DNA of 64,000 nucleotides from Streptomyces sp. NBC_01717 (lineage in GTDB: Bacteria > Actinomycetota > Actinomycetes > Streptomycetales > Streptomycetaceae). The position numbers were made by a program, and so were the translations under genes. The first letter of the stretch is position 1. Each line of letters starts with the position of its first letter. The stretch lies in NCBI RefSeq assembly GCF_036248255.1, contig NZ_CP109178.1:8251001-8315000 (forward strand). The letters are read 5' to 3'. Below the pieces are notes generated by a model, which made no database searches, was not told where the DNA came from, and saw only the letters and a program-made list of their open reading frames with translations. Of this stretch, positions 35,189 to 46,114 are shown one piece after another.

Positions 35189-36659
35189 TCAGAAAGCGGT
35201 CGAACCGGCTTCACGCCGAGGCCCTGTGTCCGCAACCGGTACAACTTCCCGTTCATGTGGTGAACATGGTGGATCTGGAGGGCAGCTGATCGGGATTCAG
35301 GTGACATCGGCTGATTCAATCGGTTCGGAATAGACCTTGCCCCGACTCCGTCACGACGCACCTGATACGCGACGTAATTCTTGCCGGATCGAATCGATTA
35401 CGAGGGCCGCGCAACGTGGGAACACACCAGGCGCCAAGGGGTGCACGCGAGCGCATGCCGACTTGCAGGGTTTGCTTCAACACGGCGTCTCCTCTGATGA
35501 ATGGATGGAGTTGGACAGGGTTGTGGTGGAAGGAATCGAAGGGTGGAATGCTTGCCTCTCGACTCCGTGGCACTTCCCCTTCTTCCAGCGGTCGCTGGAT
35601 CAACGCCAACGCAAGGCGGAAAGTGGGGCGTTACCGTATTGCATCCGGAGCAGGCGTGCGCACTGCCGGTTTCGACGCGCAGGATGAGGACGGATTCGCA
35701 TGATCAGCCGAGGCACTGACTGCCGTCGAAGGCTGTCCCGCATCGCCGAGCAGAGGCCTCGCTGCATTGCTCCGGCCTGTCGTGCGACCGATTCCGAATT
35801 CCTCCGCGAACCGGGCGGGCCCGAGGAGTACTCGTCCGAAGGGGCGAAGAGAAGGATCTTGCGGTGTGCTCCCGCATTGCCGAGAAGCTGAAGAAGGTCG
35901 ATCCGGCAGCCTTCGAAGGCCGCGTCGGGTTCATCCGGCCGGAGCTCCTCGACCGCCGGCTCAGCGATGGTGATCACGATGCGCCTCGTCCGGACGGCTG
36001 GTGTGCGGCAAGCCGGTGACCGGGCGATGGTCGCGCGGCGAGAGCGACGCAGCGACACGATGATCAGCACCCCGGGCTCCCCATGGCCATCACTTCTCTC
36101 GTGCTGCCGGACGGCCCCGGCGGGCGGGTAGGGCGTTTGCGCACCGTGACAGCCATGCCGATGGGGCGTACGGCACCTCCTGCGCCCATCGGGACCGTCG
36201 TTCGCGTGAGCCTGCGCGCCCCGGCCGGTGCGCGGCCGCTCGTGTGCCGCAGCCGGTGGAGCGCGTGACGCGCTGCCGCATCAGCTGTCGCCTCCCGCGG
36301 GGGGACGCCCGTCCCGACGAGTCGATGGACGGTCGCCCGCCCATAGATGTCTTAAATGTCGGAATTCTGGCAATGAATAGGAATTGCTCGCTTTGCCAGT
36401 GAATGCATGATCCGCACAGGTCGAGGTCCTGCCTGCCGGGCAAATCGCCCATTTCGGGCCGAGTGGTGAGAGTCACTTTCCCGGCCCGCGGACGCAACGG
36501 CGTACCGCTCGGTTCCCTTCCCCGCAAAGAAAGTTGGCTTCGCGGGCGGGTGTGGATTGCGGATAATTCCCCGACTCGATCTTGTAAATGAATTGTGATC
36601 GAAAAGTGGGGGCTTGTTCAGGTCGGAGTTTCTCGCTTACGGTCACCGTCAATCCGGAT
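35189..36659. other. Degenerate intergenic region without a convincing intact gene
   Basis: Base composition between about 35.3 and 35.7 kb and around 36.35-36.6 kb is less GC-rich than the neighbours, and all frames are short. Two stretches look protein-like but are unassigned: a rightward segment near 35450-35620 (DLQGLLQHGVSSDEWMELDR) and a rightward segment 35849-36019 (KDLAVCSRIAEKLKKVDPAA, then FEGRVGFIRPELLDRR). They may be decayed genes brought in with the transposase remnants just upstream. Confidence 0.4.
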
Positions 36660-36661
36660 GG

Positions 36662-36828
36662 AACGCCGAATCCTGCCGCCGTCCGGGAATCCGACCACCC
36701 ACGTACGGCAGGAGCGGGGGACCCAGGTAAGCAGCCGATCCGGTATCCGGAACGGCTAGGGGTGAAGCCGTATTCCCATACGGCCAGGCAACTCCAGCCT
36801 GAACCCGACAGCTCACCTCGTAGGCGAC
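36662..36828 (+). ncRNA. c-di-AMP (ydaO/yuaA-type) riboswitch
   Basis: The leader of the LysM gene shows the conserved ydaO blocks in order: CGCCGAATCCTGCCGCC, GGAGCGGGGGACCCAGGTAA, GGCTAGGGGTGAAGCCG, GCCAGGCAACTCCAGCCTGA and ACCCGACAGCTCACCTCG followed by TAGGCG. The outer CGCC (36664-36667) can pair with GGCG (36823-36826), closing the structure. In Streptomyces this riboswitch class controls resuscitation-promoting factor and other cell-wall hydrolase genes, turning them down when c-di-AMP is high. It ends about 16 nt before the ATG, so it may act on transcription just upstream of the ribosome-binding site. Confidence 0.93.
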
Positions 36829-36843
36829 GGAGAGGAATGCATC

Positions 36844-37611
36844 ATGCCCGCAACGGGTAACCACCGTCGTCGTAAGTCCAGTTCGCTGAGTCGCGGTTTC
36901 ATCGCCGTGACCGCGGGCGGAGCCGCTCTCGCACTTCCTGTGATCGGTGCGACCACTGCTTCGGCAGCGCCGGCACAGTCCGTCGCCACCGTCACAAAGA
37001 CTGTGGCGCCCGCTGTGGCCCCGGCCAAGGGAATTTCCGCTGTGAAGGCCACGCCCTCCGTCTATTCCGTGATAGCCGGTGACACTCTTTACAAGATCGC
37101 CACTGGACATTCCGTGAGTGGTGGCTGGCAGCAGCTGTACCAGGACAATCGCGAGGTCATCGGAGCCAACCCCGCCCTGATCAGCCCGGGCATGAAGCTG
37201 ACCCTCGGTGCCAAGGCTGAGACCCCGGCTGTCGAGTCCAAGCCCGCCGCGAGCAGTGCCACTCCCGCCGCCGCGAAGCCCACGACGTACACGAACGACC
37301 TCGACGGCTGGATCAAGGAGTCGCTGGCTGTCATGGCGCAGCACGGCATCCCCGGCAGCTACGACGGCATCCACCGCAACATCATGCGCGAGTCCTCGGG
37401 CAACCCCAAGGCCATCAACAACTGGGACTCGAACGCCGCCAAGGGCACGCCGTCCAAGGGGCTCCTGCAGGTCATCGACCCCACGTTCAAGGCCTACCAC
37501 GTGTCCGGCACGTCGATGGACCCCTACGACCCGGTCGCCAACATCACGGCTGCGTGCAACTACGCCGCCGCCAAGTACGGTTCGATCGACAACGTGTTCG
37601 GGGCGTACTGA
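36844..37611 (+). CDS. Exported LysM - transglycosylase (SLT/Rpf-like) cell-wall hydrolase
   Basis: This 255-residue protein has a signal peptide (FIAVTAGGAALALPVIGATT, cleavage near ASAAPA). A LysM peptidoglycan-binding domain spans about 72-120 (YSVIAGDTLYKIATGHSVSG), followed by an Ala/Pro linker. The C-terminal lysozyme-like domain (about 150-255) has the catalytic Glu in NIMRESSGNPKAINNWDSNA and the motif SKGLLQVIDPTFKAYHV. It should cleave peptidoglycan outside the cell during growth or spore germination. GGAGAGG lies 8 nt before ATG 36844. Directly behind a c-di-AMP riboswitch, which sets its regulation. Confidence 0.92.
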   Translation: MPATGNHRRRKSSSLSRGFIAVTAGGAALALPVIGATTASAAPAQSVATVTKTVAPAVAPAKGISAVKATPSVYSVIAGDTLYKIATGHSVSGGWQQLYQDNREVIGANPALISPGMKLTLGAKAETPAVESKPAASSATPAAAKPTTYTNDLDGWIKESLAVMAQHGIPGSYDGIHRNIMRESSGNPKAINNWDSNAAKGTPSKGLLQVIDPTFKAYHVSGTSMDPYDPVANITAACNYAAAKYGSIDNVFGAY

Positions 37612-37643
37612 CGCCCGGTTGCGTTGATACCGGTTCAGGAGTG

Positions 37644-37680
37644 ACGGGTGGCGAGGGTCCGAGGGGGCCTCGCCACCCGT
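37644..37680. terminator. Bidirectional stem-loop terminator
   Basis: ACGGGTGGCGAGG (37644-37656) pairs perfectly with CCTCGCCACCCGT (37668-37680) over an 11-nt loop. It sits between the convergent LysM and GNAT genes and can serve both. Confidence 0.8.
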
Positions 37681-37744
37681 TCCTGTCTCTGCTCGATGGA
37701 TTCACATGTCGACCGCCGCGATCAGCAGGGGCGCGGGGCGACGA

Positions 37745-38371
37745 TCAGAAGTCGATCCGCATGACGGCCCGCCTGGGTGTGGGCCTGCTCACCTCGACGA
37801 ACCCTGCGTCGGCGAAGACGTCACGGCTGCCGACGTGGAGTTCGCCCCAGGTGATTTCCACCCCTGGCCGCGTGATCATCGGGTAGCCCTCGACCGCGCG
37901 GGCCCCGCGGTCGCGCGCGAAGCCGATCGTGGCGCGCGCGAGTGCGTACGTGATGCCGCGCAGACGGAAGCCCTTGCGGGTGACGAAACAGGTCACGGCC
38001 CAGACGCTGTCGTCGGTCCTGTCCTCCTGCCGTCCGGTCCAGGGGACGCGGGCGCGGAGCAGGCGGGGGTAGGACGTCCGGGGCTCGATCGCGCACCATC
38101 CGACCGGCTCGTCGTCCAGATAGGCGACGAGACCGCTTGTCGAAGGCGCACCGGCATTTCCGCAACCGGTCTGCTCACGCAGGCGCTCGGCCCGTTCGGC
38201 CAGGGGGACCGAACCCCACTGGGAGCCCGTGATCTTGAAGCGCTGGCACTGGCACATGGACGGATAGTCCGTGGTGCCGAAGATCGTCTGCAGGTCGTCC
38301 CACGATGCTTCTTCGGCGGGGACGATCGCGAGCTGATCATCCGGGATCGGCTGGGCCATGCCTGGCATCAT
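37745..38371 (-). CDS. GNAT family N-acetyltransferase
   Basis: A protein of about 208 residues from ATG 38371 (MMPGMAQPIPDDQLAIVPAE). The acetyl-CoA fold is visible in LVAYLDDEPVGWCAIEPRTS and SVWAVTCFVTRKGFRLRGIT (the R-x-x-G-x loop), then ALARATIGFARDRGARAVEG. It also carries the CQCQRFK motif typical of a small actinobacterial GNAT group. Substrate unknown. Starts at 38359 or a longer form from 38485 (overlapping the preceding gene) are possible. It follows the DinB-like gene in the same direction by 46 nt, so the pair may be an operon. Confidence 0.82.
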   Translation of the reverse strand: MMPGMAQPIPDDQLAIVPAEEASWDDLQTIFGTTDYPSMCQCQRFKITGSQWGSVPLAERAERLREQTGCGNAGAPSTSGLVAYLDDEPVGWCAIEPRTSYPRLLRARVPWTGRQEDRTDDSVWAVTCFVTRKGFRLRGITYALARATIGFARDRGARAVEGYPMITRPGVEITWGELHVGSRDVFADAGFVEVSRPTPRRAVMRIDF

Positions 38372-38417
38372 CACCGCCCCGCCGCTACCGGAACCGGCCT
38401 GTCCGAGAGTGTCGGTC

Positions 38418-38969
38418 TCATCGTGGCGGGTCCTCCCCGACGAGCCCGTCGATGGATTCGCGGATGAGGTCGGCGTGTCCGACATGGCGTGCGTACTCCT
38501 CGATGAGGTCGATCAGCAGACGCCGGAGACTGGGTGACTGCCCGCGGGAGTTGGTGAACGCCGCGAGGTGTCCGACGCCACCCTCGGCCAGCGCCTGCCG
38601 GACGTTGGCGCGGGAGCGGGCCGCAGTGTCCTGCCAGAGCGCCATGAGTTGCTCGGGGGTGTCCCCGGCGGCCGAGGACCACTCCCAGTCGGGATCGGCG
38701 TCCCAGTCCACCGTGTCCCACGGGGGAGCCGGCTCCCGCCCGAGCAGCTTCTGGGACAAGACGTCGTCCTCCACGAGGGCCAGGTGCTTGAGCAGCCCGC
38801 CCAGGCTGATCTTCGAGGCGGCGGCCGTCGTCCGCAGGCCGGCCGCGTCCAGACCCGCGCACTTCCACGCCAGCGTCCTGCGCTGGCGTTCCAGGGAACC
38901 CACCAGGGTGTCGATCTCGTTGCCCGCGACCGGTGGTTCCTCGAGCAACGGCTCGTTGTTCTCGCTCAT
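38418..38969 (-). CDS. DinB/DUF664 family putative mycothiol-dependent protein
   Basis: This 183-residue helical-bundle protein has the spaced metal-ligand histidines of the DinB superfamily: LLKHLALVEDDVL (first His) and EEYARHVGHADLIRESIDG (two C-terminal His). The sequence KISLGGLLKHLALVED and the C-terminal GHADLIRE are typical of DUF664, whose relatives act as mycothiol-dependent transferases or isomerases. ATG 38969 is clear. Function beyond the family is unknown. Confidence 0.85.
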   Translation of the reverse strand: MSENNEPLLEEPPVAGNEIDTLVGSLERQRRTLAWKCAGLDAAGLRTTAAASKISLGGLLKHLALVEDDVLSQKLLGREPAPPWDTVDWDADPDWEWSSAAGDTPEQLMALWQDTAARSRANVRQALAEGGVGHLAAFTNSRGQSPSLRRLLIDLIEEYARHVGHADLIRESIDGLVGEDPPR

Positions 38970-40979
<2,010 letters not shown>

Positions 40980-40982
40980 CGA

Positions 40983-41462
40983 TCAACGGCCGGGCAGCGC
41001 GCACACGGTGTCGAGGCCCAGCACATGGTTGAGCCGGCCGAACGCCAGCCATGATCCGATGCTCATGCTCAGCTCCACGATCTCGAGCTGGCTGTAGTGC
41101 GCGCTCATCCGGGACCAGAACGTTTCGTCGAGGTTGTGGTGATCGAGGGCGTACCGCTCGGCGTATTCGGCGGCCAACCGGGTCCGGTCGTCGAAGACGT
41201 CGGTGGTACGCCACTGGGTCACCGCGTCGGCGAAATCCTCCTCGACCTTCACGCCGTCCCGTTCGGTCCGCCAGTCGAGACAGAAGACGCACCCGTTGAT
41301 CTGGGCGATCCGCAAACGCGCGGCTTCGAACTCGCGTAGTCCCAGGGTCGTATGGGCGTACACCGCCAGCGAGAAGTTCGATGCGGCGATCCCGATCCCG
41401 GGCACCATCTCGCCCCACACGTACTCGATCGCGTCCTTGCCGTCGGGGATGTCGATGTTCAT
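40983..41462 (-). CDS. AhpD-like carboxymuconolactone decarboxylase family protein
   Basis: This 159-residue protein has the AhpD-type redox motif CVFC in QINGCVFCLDWRTERDGVKV and downstream His in RMSAHYSQLEIVELSMSIGS. Family members are thiol-dependent peroxidase partners or decarboxylases. ATG 41462 has AAGGAG 8 nt upstream and overlaps the stop of the DapB-like gene as ATGA, so the two products are made together. The specific substrate is unknown. Confidence 0.85.
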   Translation of the reverse strand: MNIDIPDGKDAIEYVWGEMVPGIGIAASNFSLAVYAHTTLGLREFEAARLRIAQINGCVFCLDWRTERDGVKVEEDFADAVTQWRTTDVFDDRTRLAAEYAERYALDHHNLDETFWSRMSAHYSQLEIVELSMSIGSWLAFGRLNHVLGLDTVCALPGR

Positions 41463-42538
41463 GGTTCTCTCCTTCCGAGCCTGCCGACTGCGGGGCGCAG
41501 CGGGACGTCGAGCGCGTCGTAGAGTCCTGGTTCCGCGTTCACGAGCCAGTCGATGGCGTTCACGAGCCGGCCCACCGCGGTGGCGTTCCCGCCCGCGGAT
41601 CTGTTCTCGCCCTCGTCGGTGGCTTCGACCGTGACCTCGATGCGCGGGCGACCCTCGATGATCACTCGATGCGCACCGTCGCCGTCGGGCGGTGTCGGCC
41701 AGTCCGGTGCGCAGGAGGGGTGAATGCGCGTGATGTGCTCGATGACGATGCGGGGTTCGCCTCCGACGATGCCCTGCACTTCGAACCGCACCGCGCCCTG
41801 GGTGCCGCCCTCGAACGAGCCCATCGTCCTGGTGCTCACCGTGGCGTCCAGCGGGCGCCGTTCCAACGTCTCCCGGATGTCGTCGAGTTCGGCTCCCAGG
41901 GCTCTGGCCATCAGCCGTATCTGCCCACCCCACACCATGGTCGGGACGGTCGGTGCGAGCATCAGTGGCTCGTACTCCATCGGCTGGCCCATGCCGACCA
42001 GGTACCGGACCGATTCCTCCTGCTCGTAGGTGGAGTAGTCGAAGATCTCCTGGCAGCGGATCACGTCCACGGAGGTGCCGAGTCCGCTGATCAGCAACGG
42101 GAGTACGTCATTGCCCCAGCCGGGGTCGACACCGGAGACGAACAGTGAACCGCCACCGTCCGCGATGGCGGCCAGCACCGGATCCCGCAGCTCAGGCGGG
42201 GCGCCCAACTGGTCGTACAGGGCGTACAGCGCCGGGGTGACGACCACGGCCCCCGCCCGGATCGCCCTGCTGATGTCGGCGAGGGCGTCGTCGGGGCGGA
42301 TGTCGCCGGACGCGGCGTACACCACGGCCCGGGGGCCGGTGGCCAGCACGGCACCGACGTCGTCGTTCGCCACGACCCCCAGCGGACGACCGAGTCCACC
42401 GAGCTCGCCCGCGTCACGTCCCACCTTGTCCGGGTTGTGGACGAGCACGGCCGTGAGCTCGAGCGCCGGATGGGCCTCGACAGCGCGGATTGCGGCGCGG
42501 CCGACGTTGCCCGTGCCCCAGACCACCGTGGAAATCAT
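41459..42538 (-). CDS. DapB-like NAD(P)-dependent oxidoreductase
   Basis: This 359-residue protein begins MISTVVWGTGNVGRAAIRAV, a Rossmann motif GTGNVG, and shares the layout of dihydrodipicolinate reductase-like amine/diaminopentanoate dehydrogenases: VVYAASGDIRPDDALADISR and GVDPGWGNDVLPLLISGL. It is longer than true DapB (about 270 residues) and lacks its tetrahydrodipicolinate motif, so lysine synthesis is unlikely. Proximity to cholesterol oxidase could hint at sterol metabolism, but this is speculative. Confidence 0.8.
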   Translation of the reverse strand: MISTVVWGTGNVGRAAIRAVEAHPALELTAVLVHNPDKVGRDAGELGGLGRPLGVVANDDVGAVLATGPRAVVYAASGDIRPDDALADISRAIRAGAVVVTPALYALYDQLGAPPELRDPVLAAIADGGGSLFVSGVDPGWGNDVLPLLISGLGTSVDVIRCQEIFDYSTYEQEESVRYLVGMGQPMEYEPLMLAPTVPTMVWGGQIRLMARALGAELDDIRETLERRPLDATVSTRTMGSFEGGTQGAVRFEVQGIVGGEPRIVIEHITRIHPSCAPDWPTPPDGDGAHRVIIEGRPRIEVTVEATDEGENRSAGGNATAVGRLVNAIDWLVNAEPGLYDALDVPLRPAVGRLGRREP

Positions 42539-42720
42539 GCGCGGAGGGTAGCGAGAGGGCCTATCAGTTCCTAGTGCCGTGACGCGACGAGTTTGCCGGG
42601 CGCGGACAGGGGAGGCGGCTCCACCGGCACGTGGCTCGGGCTGCGCGCTACGTCGTCAGGGCGATGGATACACCGCGGCACCGGGTGTGCTGCGCACCGG
42701 GCTCGCGGGGTTGGTTCCGG

Positions 42721-43917
42721 TCATGCTGCCTCGGCCTCCAGACGACTGGGAGCGGCGTGCGGCGAGCGGAGTATGTGGGCCGAGCACGCGGCCACGACGC
42801 AGAACCCGAGAGGCAGCAGGAAAGTCAGGTTGAGCGGCATGAAGTGCGTCAGCGGTCCGATGACGGCGGGGCCGGCGAGCATGCCGAGGTAGCCCAGGCC
42901 GGCGACGCGCGAGACGTTCGTTCCGGCGGCGCTCGGATCGGCGTGGCCGGCGGCGCTGAAGAGCTGGGGGATGCAGCCGGACAGCCCGGCCCCGAACACG
43001 GCCCAGCCGGCCAGGGCCAGCGGGATCCACGTGGAGAAGGTGGCCGTCGTCAGACCGACCGCGGCCAGGGCCGCCCCGTAGCGGAGGATGGCCACCGGCC
43101 CGAAGCGCATGGCCACTCGGTCGGCCAGCAGTCGACCGATCGTCATGGCGGTCGAGAACGCACCGTAGGCGAGAGCTGCGACGGCGGCGGAAGCGTTCAG
43201 GACATCCCGCAGATGCAGAGTGCTCCAGTCGTTGGCGACGCCTTCGCAGAGCATGAGCATCAGCGCGAGCGCGGCCAGCGCCCAGATGCGGCGGGATGTC
43301 CGGTGCGCCGGCTTCGTCGTCACACCGGCGGGAGCCTTCGCGGCAGGGGAGGGGGCGTGTGCGGCAGGCAGGAGCCCGCGGGCGGCGAGCGCGGCGACGG
43401 CGAGACCGAGCACGGCCACTGAGCCGAGGGTCACCGCCGGGCTCCAGCCCCAGCTGAGCGTGCGCGCGCCGAGCAGCGCGGCAAGGACGCCGCCGATGGA
43501 GAACGTGGCATGGAAGGCGGACATGACGGGGCGTCCGTAACCCCGCTCGACCTGGATGGCGTGCGCGTTCATGCTGACGTCCAGACAGCCGTTGCCGAGT
43601 CCGAGCAGCGCAAGTGCCGCTCCCAGCGTCCACGCGTCCGTGGCCAGGCCCGGCAGGACCACGGCTGCGCTGCACAGCGCCGCGCTCAGCGGTACGACGG
43701 TGCGGGCGCCCCACCTGTCGGTGAGCGGGCCCGTGATCCGCATCCCCGCGAAGGCTCCCGCGCCGAGGAGCAGCAGCAGCCAGCCGAGCACGGCGTGGCT
43801 GATGCCCACGTGGCGCTCGACGGCAGGGATGTGGACGACCCACATCCCCAGGACGAAGCCGTTCAGGGCGAAGTAGGCGGTAGTGACCAGTCGGCCGGTC
43901 CGCAGCGATCTCTCCAT
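42721..43917 (-). CDS. MFS transporter
   Basis: This protein of about 398 residues has 12 hydrophobic segments, beginning TTAYFALNGFVLGMWVVHIP. The MFS loop motif is visible in GPLTDRWGARTVVPL, and GNGCLDVSMNAHAIQVERGY is typical of the FucP-distant YbjJ-type branch. Start taken at ATG 43917 (MERSLRTGRL); an in-frame ATG at 43938 is possible. It is divergent from the DeoR-type regulator with shared palindromes between them, so that regulator probably controls it. Substrate unknown; a sugar or sugar-like compound would fit a DeoR partner. Confidence 0.87.
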   Translation of the reverse strand: MERSLRTGRLVTTAYFALNGFVLGMWVVHIPAVERHVGISHAVLGWLLLLLGAGAFAGMRITGPLTDRWGARTVVPLSAALCSAAVVLPGLATDAWTLGAALALLGLGNGCLDVSMNAHAIQVERGYGRPVMSAFHATFSIGGVLAALLGARTLSWGWSPAVTLGSVAVLGLAVAALAARGLLPAAHAPSPAAKAPAGVTTKPAHRTSRRIWALAALALMLMLCEGVANDWSTLHLRDVLNASAAVAALAYGAFSTAMTIGRLLADRVAMRFGPVAILRYGAALAAVGLTTATFSTWIPLALAGWAVFGAGLSGCIPQLFSAAGHADPSAAGTNVSRVAGLGYLGMLAGPAVIGPLTHFMPLNLTFLLPLGFCVVAACSAHILRSPHAAPSRLEAEAA

Positions 43918-43933
43918 GCCGATGAACATAACG

Positions 43934-43981
43934 AACATCTTTGATGTTTGAAAGATTGCATTTTGAACATCAATGGTGTTC
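43934..43981. promoter_or_regulatory. Two palindromic operators between the MFS and DeoR genes
   Basis: AACATC-TTT-GATGTT (43934-43948) is a perfect palindrome. GAACATC-AAT-GGTGTTC (43965-43981) is the same site with one mismatch. Their centres are 32 bp apart, about three helical turns, which suits cooperative binding. Both lie in the divergent intergenic region, overlapping the region where the two promoters must lie. Confidence 0.7.
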
Positions 43982-43991
43982 TATCGCTGAT

Positions 43992-44750
43992 GTGGCAAGT
44001 ACGGATCGACTGAGACGGATCACCGAGGCGGTACGCGACGCGGGCAGTGCCGGCGTCGCGGAGCTGGCTGCCCTGACCGGCGCGTCGGAGATGACCATTC
44101 GCCGCGACCTGGAGACCCTGGCCGGGCAGGGCATCCTGGAGCGGTACCGCGGAGGAGCGAGGAGCCTGCTGCTGCGCGGCGACGAACCGCCCTTCGGGCT
44201 GCGGGCGACGGAGGGACTGGAGGCCAAGCGGCGCATTGCCTCCGAGGTCGCCGGGCTGATCGCCGACGGGGAGTCCGTGGTCCTCGACAGCGGTACCACC
44301 TGCCTGGAGGTGGCCCGGGCGCTGGAGCACCGGCGCCTGACGGTCATGCCGCTCTCCCTGCACGCGGTGAACGCGCTGACCGGAGCGCCGGACCTCACGC
44401 TTCTGGTGCCGGGCGGCCGCCCCCGGCGGGGCGAGCTCGCACTCACCGGCCCGCTCGCCGAGGCATCGCTGGCCGCCCTGCGTTTCGACACCGCGGTCAT
44501 CGGCTGCTGCGGACTGAACGCGGCGAACGGCCTGACCGCGTACGACTTGGACGACGCCGCCACCAAGCGGGCCGCGATCGCATCGGCCCGCCGGGTCATC
44601 GCGGTCACGGACGGCGCGAAGTTGTCCCGTACCGCCCTTGCCTTCGTCGCGCCCGCCACCGCACTGCACGCCGTTGTCACCGACGAGACCGCGCCCGAGG
44701 ACGAGGTCGACGCATTGGCTGCCGCGGGCGTGCATGTGCGACAGGTATGA
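43992..44750 (+). CDS. DeoR family transcriptional regulator
   Basis: From GTG 43992 this 252-residue protein has the DeoR HTH (VAELAALTGASEMTIRRDLE, TLAGQGILERYRGGA) and a C-terminal sugar-phosphate-sensing domain: DSGTTCLEVARAL, GELALTGPLAEAS and DDAATKRAAIASARRVIAVT. No ribosome-binding site is visible, so translation may be leaderless. It likely represses itself and the divergent MFS gene through the two AACATC-n3-GATGTT sites. An upstream in-frame ATG (43941) would put the second operator inside the gene. Confidence 0.9.
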   Translation: MASTDRLRRITEAVRDAGSAGVAELAALTGASEMTIRRDLETLAGQGILERYRGGARSLLLRGDEPPFGLRATEGLEAKRRIASEVAGLIADGESVVLDSGTTCLEVARALEHRRLTVMPLSLHAVNALTGAPDLTLLVPGGRPRRGELALTGPLAEASLAALRFDTAVIGCCGLNAANGLTAYDLDDAATKRAAIASARRVIAVTDGAKLSRTALAFVAPATALHAVVTDETAPEDEVDALAAAGVHVRQV

Positions 44751-44892
44751 CCTGTGCGTCAGTTGAACGGCACGCGCCCCGGCGTTCCGTGCTGATGCTG
44801 TCCAGATGTGAGTGCTCGCCGCGGTGAGCGCGCTGCGGAGCAGCAGCCTCCGCTGCCCGGTGGGCCGGTCGCCGCTGCTCCACCGCACATGG

Positions 44893-45954
44893 TTATTCGT
44901 GATCGAGATCCATTCCTGCGGCAGGCCGCGAGGGTCGACGACCGCCGCTATTGGCCCTGGTCCGCGTGGCGTTGGCGGCGAGCAGGGCCAAGCCGAGCGG
45001 CGTGAGTGTGTGCAGCACGCTGGTCGCGTAGCGGACGCTGGCGATCAGCTGCGAGTCGCGCAGCGCCTTGGTGTGGAAGGTGACGGTGCCAGGGGATATG
45101 CCGAGAGAACGGGCCAGTTCACTGCCGGTGGCCCCGGTGGCGGAGGCACGCAGTACAAGTGCACGAGTGCGGCCCAGCAGCGTGGTCAGCGGGACCGCGT
45201 CGGCGTCGGCGATGTCTGCCGTTGCGGCCGCTCGCTCGTGGCGCATGGGGTAGACCAGCACGGGCGGTAACTCGGGGTCGGCCAGCACCACGGCTGAACC
45301 CCAGCAGAAGTACGAGGGCACCAACCGCAGTCCTCTGCCGCCCAGATGCAGGTCCGCGTCGACGGTGGGGTGGTCCGCCTCGAGGACGGGGCTGCGCCAG
45401 CGAAGGCCCGGACCCAGGCCGGACAGCATGTCCTCGACTCCTCTTCCCAGCAGGGAACGGGTGCGGAAGACCCGCTCGGCCTCGATGCGGGTGCGAATGG
45501 TCGCCTCGTGCGGCGCGATGAGTGCGTCGTAGTACGCCCTCAGCCCTGCGGTCAGCTCGCTCCTGTGCTCAGCGGCGGCCAGCCGAGTCAGTCCGCGCGG
45601 AGTCGAGGTCACCACTCTGGTCAGTTGCTCGACTTCGGCCGCGACCCGGGCGGACGGGGTGGCGCGGATGGCTTCGAGACCGGGAGAAAGCCCCTCGCTC
45701 GCGGCGGCGGGGGTGAGGAAATCCGGAAAGTAGGCGGCGCGCGGAAACAGTGGCAGCAGCAAATGCCGCACCGTGCGCGCCAGTGCGGGATCGTTCAGCT
45801 TTTCGCAGGCGAAGCGCAGCCATGCGGCGTAGGTCCCACGGCCGCGCTTGGTCTGCAGGCGGTGGAGTGAGGCCGCTGTCTCCCACAGGGGATCGGGCTC
45901 GGCGGTCAGGCGGGTCCGGCCGAGATCGGGTCCGGAGAAGTGAATGCGGAGCAC
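44893..45954 (-). CDS. ArsR-like winged-helix regulator with DUF5937-type N-terminus
   Basis: This 353-residue protein has a long N-terminal region (MLRIHFSGPDLGRTRLTAEP) typical of actinobacterial DUF5937 proteins, and an ArsR/LuxR-like HTH near 265-325 (GATGSELARSLGISPGTVTF, HTKALRDSQLIASVR). GTG 45954 follows AAGGAG with 4 nt spacing. Such proteins are common one-component regulators with unknown ligands. It is divergent from the I36 inhibitor gene, 160 bp away. Confidence 0.85.
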   Translation of the reverse strand: MLRIHFSGPDLGRTRLTAEPDPLWETAASLHRLQTKRGRGTYAAWLRFACEKLNDPALARTVRHLLLPLFPRAAYFPDFLTPAAASEGLSPGLEAIRATPSARVAAEVEQLTRVVTSTPRGLTRLAAAEHRSELTAGLRAYYDALIAPHEATIRTRIEAERVFRTRSLLGRGVEDMLSGLGPGLRWRSPVLEADHPTVDADLHLGGRGLRLVPSYFCWGSAVVLADPELPPVLVYPMRHERAAATADIADADAVPLTTLLGRTRALVLRASATGATGSELARSLGISPGTVTFHTKALRDSQLIASVRYATSVLHTLTPLGLALLAANATRTRANSGGRRPSRPAAGMDLDHE

Positions 45955-46114
45955 AGTACTCCTTCACGTGAGGTGCCCGTTTCAACAGAGCTCGAACAAG
46001 GTAGCTGCCCGTGAACAGCGGTGGCAATCTCTGTGAAGGTGTGGTTCAACCGGCTTCACAATTAAGTGATTCGGTTGGATTGCGTGTTTCGGTATCGATC
46101 GAGAAGGGGAGAAA

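Noticed and set aside
41459..42538. DapB of lysine biosynthesis
   Set aside because: The protein is about 90 residues longer than DapB and lacks its substrate motif. It is coupled to an AhpD-like gene rather than lysine genes.
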